A stretch of DNA of 64,000 nucleotides from Flavobacteriales bacterium 34_180_T64 (GTDB lineage Bacteria > Bacteroidota > Bacteroidia > Flavobacteriales > Flavobacteriaceae). Below, in pieces: positions 17,126-25,078 of this stretch. Both the position numbers and the translations under genes were made by a program. The notes below the pieces were generated by a model. The model was given only the letters and a program-made list of their open reading frames with translations, searched no databases and was not told the DNA's origin. Each line of letters begins with the position of its first letter. The stretch's first letter is position 1. The stretch covers positions 1-64,000 of the forward strand of contig MAAR01000009.1 in NCBI GenBank assembly GCA_002162765.1. Direction: 5' to 3'.

Positions 17126-18202
17126 TTGATAAGATATCTTGCACATAAAGCCTTTTATGCCTTACTCACGTTATTTGGAGTAATTACTGTTATTTTTTTA
17201 TTATTCAATGTATTGCCAGGAGACCCAGCACAAATGATGCTTGGTCAAAATGAGGATAGTACACAATTGGCTATTGTAAAACAGAAATATGGTTTTGACA
17301 AACCTTTATCAACTCAATATTTATATTATTTAAACGACTTATCGCCAGTTTCATTGCATTCAAAAGACAATAGTAATTATACATATTTAAGGCCTGGGAA
17401 ATATTCACATGCTACTTTATTTTCTATTGGGAATACTACAACTGTTTTAAAGTTTCCTTATTTACGAGAATCATTTACAAAGCAAGGAAAAAACGTATCA
17501 CAGGTCATTGGAGAAACTTTACCAAACACATTTGTACTCGCCGTTTCTGCTATTGTGATTGCTATTATAATTGGTATTTTACTTGGTATTGTATCTGCAT
17601 TATTTAAAGATCGTTGGTTAGATAAAGGCATTCAAATATTTAGTACATTAGGAATGAGCGTTCCTTCTTTTTTTAGTGCGATTTTGTTCGCTTGGTTATT
17701 TGGATATGTGCTTCATAAATATACCAATCTAGAAATGACAGGAAGCCTTTATGAATTGGATGATTTTGGTGAAACCGTTTCAATTCAATGGAAAAATCTC
17801 ATACTTCCAGCAATTGTTTTGGGTATTCGACCTTTAGCAGTTGTCATACAATTGATGCGAAATTCTTTATTAGAAGTATTCAATCAGGATTATATAAGAA
17901 CGGCAAGAGCGAAGGGGCTTAGCGAATTCCAAATTATTAAAAAGCATGCTGTTAAAAATGCTTTAAATCCTGTTGTTACAGCCATTTCTGGTTGGTTTGC
18001 TTCCATGCTGGCGGGAGCGGTTTTTGTCGAATATATTTTCGGCTGGAATGGACTAGGTAAAGAAATAGTTAATGCATTGAATACTTTAGACTTACCTGTA
18101 ATTATGGGTTCTGTATTAATAATTGCATTAGTCTTCATAATTATCAATATTTTTGTAGACATCATTTATGTGTGGTTGGACCCTAAAGTGAAACTTCAAT
18201 AA
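17126..18202 (+). CDS. DppB/OppB-type ABC transporter permease, unaccompanied
   Basis: This 358-residue inner-membrane permease has a typical start (TLFGVITVIFLLFNVLPGDPA), six helices and the EAA loop RTARAKGLSEFQIIKKHAVKNALNP that docks the ATPase. It matches the DppB family of peptide/nickel ABC importers. No DppA, C, D or F gene is nearby, so partners must lie elsewhere. It uses a TTG start three bases after the upstream stop; no better start is available, because the ATA-AGA-TAT codons after it begin the first helix. An extra loop between helices 1 and 2 (about 40-120) is polar and probably periplasmic. Confidence 0.88.
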   Translation: MIRYLAHKAFYALLTLFGVITVIFLLFNVLPGDPAQMMLGQNEDSTQLAIVKQKYGFDKPLSTQYLYYLNDLSPVSLHSKDNSNYTYLRPGKYSHATLFSIGNTTTVLKFPYLRESFTKQGKNVSQVIGETLPNTFVLAVSAIVIAIIIGILLGIVSALFKDRWLDKGIQIFSTLGMSVPSFFSAILFAWLFGYVLHKYTNLEMTGSLYELDDFGETVSIQWKNLILPAIVLGIRPLAVVIQLMRNSLLEVFNQDYIRTARAKGLSEFQIIKKHAVKNALNPVVTAISGWFASMLAGAVFVEYIFGWNGLGKEIVNALNTLDLPVIMGSVLIIALVFIIINIFVDIIYVWLDPKVKLQ

Positions 18203-18217
18203 TTTAAAAAATCAAAA

Positions 18218-18967
18218 ATGAGAAAGCATATAGTAGCTGGGAATTGGAAAATGAATAACGATTTGCCTCAGACAGAAGCATTAATCACCGAATTAAAGGC
18301 ACAGCAACTAACTTCTGATGCTAAGGTTATGATTGCGCCTACATTTACAAATCTTTGGCCTGCTTTTGAGGCATTGCGGCAAACTAATATTGAAGTTATT
18401 GCTCAAAATATGCATTTTGCAGATCATGGTGCTTATACAGGCGAAGTAAGTGCGCGTATGCTTAAAAGTATAGGGATTTCAACAGTGATATTGGGACATA
18501 GCGAACGTCGTGCTTATTTTAATGAATCAGATGATTTGTTAGCGAAGAAAGTAGATGCAGCTTTGGAAAATAAAATGGATGTTATTTTTTGTTTTGGTGA
18601 AGAACTGGAAGATCGTAAATCTGGGAATCATGAGCACATAGTAGAAAACCAGATTAAAAATGCACTTTTTCATTTAGAAGCATCGCAATTTAAGAATATA
18701 GTTTTGGCTTATGAGCCTGTATGGGCTATTGGTACTGGTGAAACGGCAAGCCCGGAACAGGCACAAGAAATGCACGCCTTTATTCGACAGACATTGTTTG
18801 ATGCGTATGGTGAAGATGTGGCGAATGCTACGTCGATATTATATGGAGGAAGTGTTAAACCTAATAATGCCAAAGAGATTTTCTCGAAACCTGATGTTGA
18901 TGGTGGGCTTATTGGTGGTGCTGCTTTAAATGCTGAAGATTTTTTTGCTATTATTAACGCCTTTTAA
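18218..18967 (+). CDS. tpiA: Triosephosphate isomerase
   Basis: TpiA interconverts dihydroxyacetone phosphate and glyceraldehyde 3-phosphate in glycolysis. The protein is 249 residues, normal for the family. The catalytic set is complete: GNWKMN (Lys), LGHSERR (His), AYEPVWAIGTGE (Glu plus the mobile loop) and YGGSVKPNNA. It lies 15 bp after the permease gene and eight bases before prmA. Confidence 0.97.
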   Translation: MRKHIVAGNWKMNNDLPQTEALITELKAQQLTSDAKVMIAPTFTNLWPAFEALRQTNIEVIAQNMHFADHGAYTGEVSARMLKSIGISTVILGHSERRAYFNESDDLLAKKVDAALENKMDVIFCFGEELEDRKSGNHEHIVENQIKNALFHLEASQFKNIVLAYEPVWAIGTGETASPEQAQEMHAFIRQTLFDAYGEDVANATSILYGGSVKPNNAKEIFSKPDVDGGLIGGAALNAEDFFAIINAF

Positions 18968-18975
18968 GAAATAAA

Positions 18976-19815
18976 ATGTCAGACTTAGTATATATCGGTT
19001 ATGAGTTTATAGTAGAACCATTGCAGCCGGCAGTTGAAATATTAATTGCAGAATTGGGGTATGCTGGTTTTGAAAGTTTTGTTGAGACTGATAATGGCGT
19101 TACCGCATATATTCAAAAAGACGAATGGAATGCTAATATTTTGGATGACATTCAGATATTAAATTCGGATGAATTTGAAATTACATTTAGTTTCAATGAA
19201 ATAGAACAAACCAATTGGAATGCGGAGTGGGAGAAAAACTTTAATCCTATTCAAGTAGATGATTTATGCTCAGTGCGTGCACCATTTCATGCTACTCCAA
19301 ATACTAAATACGATATTATAATTGAGCCAAAAATGAGTTTTGGTACAGGGCATCATGAAACTACTCATATGATGCTTCAGCATATATTGAAAAATGATTT
19401 TATAGATAAATCGGTTTTAGATATGGGTTGTGGTACAGGTGTTCTTGCAATACTTGCTGAGCTTAAAGGTGCAAATGCTATTGATGCTATTGATATTGAT
19501 AATTGGTGCTATTTAAATAGTCTAGAAAACGTGCAACGGAATAATTGCAGTCGTATTTCTGTTTATGAAGGTGATGCAAGTTTGTTAGATGGTAAATCTT
19601 ATGATATTGTAATTGCCAATATTAACAGAAATATATTGCTTAATGATTTAAAAACATATGCTTCTTGTATAGATGAAAATGGAATATTACTTTTAAGTGG
19701 ATTTTATAAAGATGATATAACGATTATTACGAATGAATGTAATAAGTACAACCTAAATCACGTTGAAACTTTAGAAAGGAATCATTGGGTTGCCCTTAAA
19801 TTTAGAAAGGAATAA
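18976..19815 (+). CDS. prmA: Ribosomal protein L11 methyltransferase
   Basis: PrmA trimethylates ribosomal protein L11. The 279-residue protein has an N-terminal substrate-recognition domain (1-100) and a SAM-binding Rossmann domain with VLDMGCGTGVLAILAELKGA, followed by the catalytic-site block IVIANINRN. The preceding FGTGHHETTHMML is a family hallmark. The stop codon overlaps the clpS start by one base, suggesting coupled translation. The tpiA-prmA-clpS order is common in Flavobacteriaceae. Confidence 0.95.
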   Translation: MSDLVYIGYEFIVEPLQPAVEILIAELGYAGFESFVETDNGVTAYIQKDEWNANILDDIQILNSDEFEITFSFNEIEQTNWNAEWEKNFNPIQVDDLCSVRAPFHATPNTKYDIIIEPKMSFGTGHHETTHMMLQHILKNDFIDKSVLDMGCGTGVLAILAELKGANAIDAIDIDNWCYLNSLENVQRNNCSRISVYEGDASLLDGKSYDIVIANINRNILLNDLKTYASCIDENGILLLSGFYKDDITIITNECNKYNLNHVETLERNHWVALKFRKE

Positions 19816-20102
19816 TGAAAGTTGTGATGAGTACTAGAGAAAAAACATCTGAAGATGTACTTCTAGATGAAGCTATTTTAAAAAACAATGAAATAGTATT
19901 GTTTAATGATGATGTGAATACATTTGACTATGTTATTGATACACTTATTTATGTTTGCGATCATACGCCGGAACAGGCTGAACAATGTTCGATAATCGTA
20001 CATTATAAGGGAAAATGTACTGTAAAAACTGGATCATATGACGAGCTAGAACCAAGATGTTCTATGCTATTAGAAGCAGGACTAAGTGCTGAAATTGTTT
20101 AG
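19815..20102 (+). CDS. clpS: ATP-dependent Clp protease adaptor ClpS
   Basis: ClpS delivers N-degron substrates to ClpAP-type proteases. The 95-residue protein has the family core: IVLFNDDVNTFDYVIDTL, VCDHTPEQAEQC with its conserved His, and the basic binding region VHYKGKCTVKTGSYDEL. An ATG at 19827 (MSTRE) is an alternative start; the listed one overlaps the prmA stop and fits coupling. The 3' end overlaps the convergent HMA gene by four bases. Confidence 0.94.
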   Translation: MKVVMSTREKTSEDVLLDEAILKNNEIVLFNDDVNTFDYVIDTLIYVCDHTPEQAEQCSIIVHYKGKCTVKTGSYDELEPRCSMLLEAGLSAEIV

Positions 20103-20368
20103 TTTTTCATTCTACCAACAGCACAACTCACAAATGATTTTGCCTTTTTAGTAAGTGGATTTAATTCTCCAAGAACTGGATACCCTAATCTAGACAATAG
20201 TACTTTGACTTCATTTATATTTGAGTCATTTTTATAATCAAATGAAACCGAATTTTCATCAGTATTAACTGTAATTGAGTCAACATCACCTAATTCTTCT
20301 AACCGCGTTCTAATTGTATTGGCACAGCCTCCACATTTTAAGTTTTGTATTTCTAGGGTTGTGTTCAT
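20099..20368 (-). CDS. Heavy-metal-associated (HMA) domain protein
   Basis: This 89-residue soluble protein is a ferredoxin-like HMA fold similar to copper chaperones. The metal motif is LKCGGCANTIRTRL near residue 10, with two Cys as CGGC. The rest fits the beta-alpha-beta pattern up to residue 70, and a C-terminal Cys occurs in SFVSCAVGRMKN. It lies six bases after the MBL-rhodanese gene and is probably the last gene of the minus-strand sulfur module. Its metal could be Cu(I) or another soft metal; a role in binding sulfane sulfur is a speculation. Confidence 0.85.
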   Translation of the reverse strand: MNTTLEIQNLKCGGCANTIRTRLEELGDVDSITVNTDENSVSFDYKNDSNINEVKVLLSRLGYPVLGELNPLTKKAKSFVSCAVGRMKN

Positions 20369-20374
20369 TTTTGA

Positions 20375-21787
20375 TTATAATGTTGTCGGACAAACAAAAT
20401 CGGTAATAGGTAAATCTGTCTTTTTAATGGCGCCAAATCCACCAGCAACATCGACTAAATTATTAAATCCTCTAGCTTTGAGTATCGAAGCTGCTATTAC
20501 CGAACGATAGCCACCTAAACAATGAATATGATAGGTTTTTTCTTTGCTAACTTCATTCATTTTTTGATTAATAAAGTCTAAAGCGAAATGTTGCGCATTC
20601 TCAAGATGTGATGCCTTAAATTCGCCGTCTTTTCGAACATCCAATATATTTATATCTTGATTTTTAACTCTATTAGCAAACGCTTCGGCCGAAATAGATT
20701 CAAGTGTGTCTATTTCTCGACCAGAATTCGTCCAAGCTTCAATGCCTCCTTCTAAATAGCCTAGGGTATTATCATAGCCAACACGTGATAAACGTGTCAC
20801 AGCTTCTTTTGATTTGCCTTCTGGAACGACTAATATGATAGGTTGTTTCAAATCAGTTATTAAAGCCCCAACCCATGGAGCGAAGCCTCCGTGAAGACCG
20901 ATAAAAATTGAATTTGGAATGTGGCCTTTAATATATTCACTTTCAGGGCGAACATCTAAAACTAATGCAGCTTCATGATTTGCTATGGCTTCAAAATTTT
21001 CAGGATCCAAAGGTATATTTCCAGTTTTCAGAACGTTCTCAAAAGTGTCGTAGCCTGTTTTATTTAACATAGCATTCTTAGCAAAATACTGAGGAGGTGG
21101 TGCAATACCATCTAAAACTTCTTCCACAAATTCAGCTCTAGTCATATCAGCTCGTAAGGCGTAATTGGTTTTTTTCTGATCTCCAATTGAACCAACAGTT
21201 TCTTTACTAAGGTTTTTTCCACAAGCAGAACCTGCACCATGAGCAGGATAAACAATTACGTCATCAGCAAGTGGCATAATTTTATTACGCAATGAATCAT
21301 AAAGCATACCAGCTAGGTCTTCTTTAGTTAAGTCTGATTTTATTGCCAAATCAGGACGACCAACATCGCCTAAAAATAAAGTATCACCAGAAAAAACAGC
21401 ATGGTTTTTATCATTTTCATCGATTAATAAAAAACTTGAAGATTCCAATGTATGGCCTGGTGTATGTAAAACTTTAATGGTGATATCGCCGAGCTTAAAT
21501 TCTTGATTATCTGTAGCAGCTATGATTTCGTAGGTTGTATTAGCTCCAGGGCCAAAAACAATTTTAGCGTCCGTTTTTTTTGCTAAATCAACATGTCCAG
21601 AAACGAAGTCAGCGTGGAAATGAGTTTCAAAAATATATTTAATCTTGGCATTTTCAGAATTCGCCTTATCAACATATTGCTGAGTTTCTCGTAGTGGGTC
21701 TATAATAGCAACTTCGCCATTAGATTCTATATAATAGGCACCTTGTGCCAAACAGCCAGTGTATATTTGCTCTATTTTCATTTTCAT
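20375..21787 (-). CDS. MBL-fold hydrolase fused to two rhodanese domains
   Basis: This 470-residue protein starts with a metallo-beta-lactamase domain (about 1-240; TGCLAQGAYYIE, THFHADFVSGH, HTPGHTLESSS, FSGDTLFLGDVGRPDLA, YPAHGAGSACGK), related to persulfide dioxygenases and the BLH/CstB class. Two rhodanese domains follow (about 260-355 and 370-465). The first lacks a catalytic Cys (loop VVPEGKSKEA), while the second has one in HCLGGYRS. This architecture handles persulfide or sulfane sulfur. The adjacent YeeE/YedE transporter pair and HMA gene support a sulfur-detoxification unit, as in CstA/CstB systems. Met-3 is an alternative start. Confidence 0.9.
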   Translation of the reverse strand: MKMKIEQIYTGCLAQGAYYIESNGEVAIIDPLRETQQYVDKANSENAKIKYIFETHFHADFVSGHVDLAKKTDAKIVFGPGANTTYEIIAATDNQEFKLGDITIKVLHTPGHTLESSSFLLIDENDKNHAVFSGDTLFLGDVGRPDLAIKSDLTKEDLAGMLYDSLRNKIMPLADDVIVYPAHGAGSACGKNLSKETVGSIGDQKKTNYALRADMTRAEFVEEVLDGIAPPPQYFAKNAMLNKTGYDTFENVLKTGNIPLDPENFEAIANHEAALVLDVRPESEYIKGHIPNSIFIGLHGGFAPWVGALITDLKQPIILVVPEGKSKEAVTRLSRVGYDNTLGYLEGGIEAWTNSGREIDTLESISAEAFANRVKNQDINILDVRKDGEFKASHLENAQHFALDFINQKMNEVSKEKTYHIHCLGGYRSVIAASILKARGFNNLVDVAGGFGAIKKTDLPITDFVCPTTL

Positions 21788-21854
21788 AACTATTTGAGAT
21801 TACAAAGATATACTGTAATCTAATTCATTAATGTGATAATTGTTACATTTTAAA

Positions 21855-22268
21855 TTAGTGAGGTAATTTGTCTTTTAAAATGCCATATACAAAGGTACCA
21901 AAAGTTGCAGCAAGAATGACAATCAAAATCGAAAAAGCTCCTGTTCCAACCAATATATACATTGGACCTGGGCAAGCACCCGATAAAGCCCATCCGAGCC
22001 CAAATATTGAACCACCAACGATATACTTAATAAGTCCTCGTTCTTTTTTAGGGACTAACATGACATCACCATTGATATTCTTGAATTTCAGTTTTTTAGT
22101 GAGTAATAATAAAATGATTCCTGTTATTACAGCGCTTCCAATAATACCATACATGTGAAAAGATTCAAATTTGAACATTTCATATATGCGGTACCAAGAT
22201 ATGGCTTCCGATTTTACGAGTACAATTCCGAAGATAATTCCAACCAATAAATATTTTAAGTATTTCAT
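21855..22268 (-). CDS. YeeE/YedE family sulfur transporter, short half
   Basis: This 137-residue membrane protein has four helices and the signature LGWALSGACPGPMYIL, containing the SGACPG motif of YeeE/YedE (DUF395; thiosulfate/sulfur-compound transport). With the longer neighbour it makes the two-piece form often called PmpA/PmpB-like. The nine-base gap between the two genes and the MBL-rhodanese gene downstream place it in one module. Confidence 0.88.
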   Translation of the reverse strand: MKYLKYLLVGIIFGIVLVKSEAISWYRIYEMFKFESFHMYGIIGSAVITGIILLLLTKKLKFKNINGDVMLVPKKERGLIKYIVGGSIFGLGWALSGACPGPMYILVGTGAFSILIVILAATFGTFVYGILKDKLPH

Positions 22269-22277
22269 AGTAACGAT

Positions 22278-22835
22278 CTAAAAAATTAATGGAAATATTA
22301 AATGGATCATGATTAACCCACCAATAAAAAAACCAATCACTGCAATTAATGAAGGAAGTTGTAAGCTACTTAAACCTGTAATTGCATGACCAGAGGTGCA
22401 ACCTCCAGCATAACGTGTTCCAAAACCAACTAAAAACCCACCGATAATTAAAATACTCAGCCCCTTGAGACTTAACAATGCTTCCAAATTATAGAGTTCA
22501 GATGGCAATAGGCTTTTTCCGGCATTTTCGAAACCAAGTTCTGATAGTTCTTTAACGGTATCTGGATTTAAATCGATGTTTGTAGGAACAGATAAATAGA
22601 AGTGAGCTATGTATCCACCAATAATGGCGCCAAGGACAACTAAAAGATTCCATCGTTGATCTCTCAAATTAATATTGAAGAACTCTATTTTTTTACCAGC
22701 ACCTCCTATTGCGCAAAACGTTCTTAGGTTAGAAGACATTCCAAAAGTTTTTCCAAAATAAATGAGGATAAACATGATGAAAGCTATAAGTGGACCACTG
22801 ATATACCAAGGCCATGGTTGTAATATATTATCCAT
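22278..22835 (-). CDS. YeeE/YedE family sulfur transporter, long half
   Basis: This 185-residue membrane protein has about five helices, with the signature FGTRYAGGCTSGHAITGLSS that carries the conserved Cys of YeeE transporters. A second Cys lies in RTFCAIGG. It is the first gene of the minus-strand module YeeE-YeeE-MBL/rhodanese-HMA. YeeE of other bacteria imports thiosulfate; import of thiosulfate or a related sulfur species is the likely role here, by family. Confidence 0.9.
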   Translation of the reverse strand: MDNILQPWPWYISGPLIAFIMFILIYFGKTFGMSSNLRTFCAIGGAGKKIEFFNINLRDQRWNLLVVLGAIIGGYIAHFYLSVPTNIDLNPDTVKELSELGFENAGKSLLPSELYNLEALLSLKGLSILIIGGFLVGFGTRYAGGCTSGHAITGLSSLQLPSLIAVIGFFIGGLIMIHLIFPLIF

Positions 22836-22945
22836 AGTTTTTTTTTGACATGTAAATTTATGACGTATAATGAGCTCCGTTTGTAAATAAAGTTACGAAA
22901 GGAAAGCGGGCAAAAATAAGAATTTTGAATTTTGAAATAAATAGT

Positions 22946-22978
22946 TTGGTAGTTTTTTAATAAAAGTCTTATATTTGC
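22946..22978 (+). promoter_or_regulatory. Promoter of tRNA-Arg
   Basis: TATATTTG at 22971-22978 matches the -7 consensus, and TTTG at 22946-22949 fits the -33 element with 21 bases between. The tRNA begins 13 bases after the -7 box. Confidence 0.75.
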
Positions 22979-22991
22979 ATCCGAAATTAAA

Positions 22992-23065
22992 GGCCTCGTG
23001 GCGCAACTGAATAGCGCACTTGATTACGGCTCAAGAGGTTACTGGTTTGAATCCAGTCGAGGTCA
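22992..23065 (+). tRNA. tRNA-Arg (anticodon ACG)
   Basis: The acceptor stem is GGCCTCG with CGAGGTC (one G-T pair) and discriminator A. The anticodon stem CTTGA/TCAAG encloses the loop TTACGGC, giving anticodon ACG (read as ICG after deamination). The T arm is CTGGTTTGAATCCAG. It is 74 nt with no encoded CCA. Confidence 0.97.
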
Positions 23066-23086
23066 CGAATAAATAAATCCATTAGA

Positions 23087-23117
23087 AAAAACGCCAAGCT
23101 TGCTTGAGCGTTTTTTT
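23087..23117 (+). terminator. Terminator after tRNA-Arg
   Basis: AAAAACGC pairs with GCGTTTTT and, inside it, CAAGC with GCTTG around a TT loop (one bulged A). Seven T residues follow. Confidence 0.85.
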
Positions 23118-23127
23118 GTTGGATTTA

Positions 23128-23237
23128 TTTTCAAAGCGGATCATTAAGGATGACCGAAGGTAATCCTGTAATGCTGTCGATTTAATTTTTTTTATAAAGG
23201 CTCAATTAGAATACAGAGTTTTAATTTTCAAAGCGGA
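23128..23237 (+). repeat. Pair of 13-bp direct repeats TTTTCAAAGCGGA
   Basis: The same 13-mer occurs at 23128-23140 and 23225-23237. Each is followed within 40 bases by a TAATCC-type sequence resembling the tRNA-Arg T arm (GTAATCCTGT near 23153 and GTAATCCAGT at 23259). This suggests that a roughly 100-bp segment was duplicated and then decayed. Confidence 0.5.
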
Positions 23238-23260
23238 GCTTTATTAGGCTTATCATAAGT

Positions 23261-23277
23261 AATCCAGTCGAGATCAC
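23261..23277 (+). repeat. Copy of the tRNA-Arg 3' end, first echo
   Basis: AATCCAGTCGAGATCAC matches the end of tRNA-Arg and its flank (23050-23066) at 16 of 17 bases. The rest of a tRNA is absent upstream, so it is not a full gene. It looks like an attachment-site-type duplication or a relic of a tRNA copy. Confidence 0.65.
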
Positions 23278-23289
23278 TACTGTTTATAG

Positions 23290-23316
23290 AGGTTTCAAGA
23301 TATTGGAACCTTTTTT
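23290..23316 (+). terminator. Terminator-like hairpin behind the first tRNA echo
   Basis: A nine-bp stem (AGGTTTCAA with TTGGAACCT, one G-T pair) closes on GATA and is followed by a T run. It has the same spacing after the tRNA echo as terminators have after real tRNA genes. Confidence 0.65.
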
Positions 23317-23736
23317 GATTTTGTCATTTGCCTACAATTTGCCCATTTATTATGAATAAAGGCTGTTTTTCTTCATGGGTTAGAGCGTTAAATTCGTATA
23401 TGGTCATTATAAGTACATTTATTTAACTACCATATAATGTCATCCTTAACAGATTGATTACCTCTTAAATAATTTAATAATGAAGCATTAACGCCATTTA
23501 ATAATGTTTCTATGTATTTAGGATAATCCCTGTACAATAAGTGTATATACTTATATTAAATTCTCTTAACTAAAAAAGACCATTACAATTAAGCAATAGT
23601 CTTCTAATGAAATTAAATATGAGAAGTCGATTTTATCTCCAATTCAAATTGACTAATTCTTCCTAATGGTTAGAATACTAAATTGTAATATCCATATGAA
23701 TATAAAAAAGGAAAAACACCCATTTGAAATAAGAAA
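23317..23736. other. Intergenic stretch without recognisable gene
   Basis: About 420 AT-rich bases between the first tRNA echo and the terminator of the MopE-like gene. Stop codons are frequent in all frames. I see no start with a -7 box, no tRNA and no repeat beyond scattered A/T runs. Confidence 0.6.
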
Positions 23737-23758
23737 AAGCCCTATCGAAATAGGGCTT
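23737..23758 (-). terminator. Terminator of the MopE-like lipoprotein gene
   Basis: A nine-bp perfect stem (AAGCCCTAT with ATAGGGCTT) around CGAA is followed on the minus strand by TTTTTCTTATTT. Confidence 0.85.
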
Positions 23759-23787
23759 AAATATAAACTCAAAGATTATTATTTATC

Positions 23788-24528
23788 TTATAATTTTTTT
23801 ATTACATTATCTGCAGTTAATTCATTCGTTCTTAATAAGGGGAGATCTAATGACAAGGCTTGTTCAATTAAACATAGGGCATCCTCTTCCGAAATAGTCA
23901 TAGCGTGTGGACAAACATTAGGGTCATCACAAGGTAAACCTGGAGGATTTAGACAATCAAAGGCTTCATCAAAAACTACAAACTCCCATTCATTTGGAAA
24001 ATTAAGGCTATATACTACTTGAACTACCCCAAAGACCCCAATGTCTCTATTTAATGCAATGGCTGGATTTCCAAATCCATCAAAATCCTCAAAATAATTC
24101 AAACCAAAATAAGGACCATATAAATCTAGATCAGCAGATGAACAGTTAGTTTGGCAAAGGCAGTTCTCGGCTCCTGGATTTACTGTAGCATCGGTGTCAT
24201 CACAGTCTCCCATTGGGCCAATTCCACATTCATTATCAGGCACATAACCATCACCATCTTGATCGTCCAAACGAACATCACCATGCAACACATGATCTGC
24301 CCAAGCATCTGGAGATACATTAATGAGTTTCCATTGGTCCTCATCAGCTGAATAATGACAGACATCAATTTTAATAGGTCTATTTTGTAAAACGTAATCA
24401 TTGGCTCCCTGTTCCTGCTGTTCGACAAGAATATCTTCTTTATCACAGCTAACAACTAATACAGTACTGAATACAAACATTGCAAGACAGCTAAATAAGA
24501 GTCTCGACTTAAATTTCAAAGTTTTCAT
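23788..24528 (-). CDS. Lipoprotein with MopE-like DxDGDG metal-binding motif
   Basis: This 246-residue protein has a lipoprotein signal (FSTVLVVSCDKED; Cys near 28). After a linker comes a motif seen in many Bacteroidetes surface proteins, VCHYSADEDQWKLINVS followed by AWADHVLHGD. A MopE/EF-hand-like block comes next, DDQDGDGYVPDNECG and GDCDDTDATVNPGAENC, which probably binds Ca2+. The C-terminal half is Cys-containing and unrecognised. The metal-binding block is of the same class as the repeats of the first gene in the window. It is isolated, lying between copies of the tRNA-Arg 3' end in an accessory-looking stretch, and has its own terminator. Confidence 0.8.
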   Translation of the reverse strand: MKTLKFKSRLLFSCLAMFVFSTVLVVSCDKEDILVEQQEQGANDYVLQNRPIKIDVCHYSADEDQWKLINVSPDAWADHVLHGDVRLDDQDGDGYVPDNECGIGPMGDCDDTDATVNPGAENCLCQTNCSSADLDLYGPYFGLNYFEDFDGFGNPAIALNRDIGVFGVVQVVYSLNFPNEWEFVVFDEAFDCLNPPGLPCDDPNVCPHAMTISEEDALCLIEQALSLDLPLLRTNELTADNVIKKL

Positions 24529-24908
24529 AATTAATTGATTTTAGTTAATAAATATTATTTGCTATAAATTATAATTTATTACTTCGTTGTGGAGATGAAA
24601 GTTGCCAAAAGGTTTTATGGAAACAGATTTACATAAAATAAGAAGGGATAGTATTAACGAGTAGAGTATTGAGACCTTGGTAAGGTTTTAATATAGGAAT
24701 TTTATTTAGATATTCCAAATATCTCAGTCACTAATTATATGATTTTAAATGGTTTGGAATGCTTTTTATGAATAGTAATCTCTATTGCTTAAGAATCACT
24801 CTATGTCAGGACCTATAAAGCGTTCAGCTTTATTAATTTGTTGCATTAATCTCAAATTCCTTTTAATTGGTTTGCCATTAGAATGACGAGCTCTGTCAAA
24901 AGCTCTTA
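24529..24908. other. Intergenic stretch upstream of the MopE-like gene
   Basis: About 380 bases with no supportable gene. A short ACCTT/AAGGT inverted repeat lies near 24675. The last 100 bases carry fragments such as AAAGCGTTCAGCTTTATTA that faintly resemble the repeats near 23130-23240. Confidence 0.55.
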
Positions 24909-24924
24909 TCCTGTCGAGGTCACA
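24909..24924 (+). repeat. Copy of the tRNA-Arg 3' end, second echo
   Basis: ATCCTGTCGAGGTCAC matches the tRNA-Arg end (23051-23066) at 15 of 16 bases. As with the first echo, no upstream part of a tRNA is present. A strong terminator hairpin follows ten bases later. Confidence 0.65.
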
Positions 24925-24933
24925 TTATAGTAG

Positions 24934-24963
24934 AAAATCCATTACGCAAGTAATGGATTTTTT
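24934..24963 (+). terminator. Strong terminator behind the second tRNA echo
   Basis: A 12-bp perfect stem (AAAATCCATTAC with GTAATGGATTTT) around a GCAA tetraloop is followed by T residues. No plus-strand gene precedes it, apart from the tRNA-Arg echo. Confidence 0.8.
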
Positions 24964-25078
24964 CGTTTTTATTGACTTCTAAAAATTGACTTCTAACATT
25001 AATCACTAAGATACTATCTTGTGTAGTTCTAATTTGATGGTTTAATTTAATTATATTCATTTTAAAATAATTAATATT

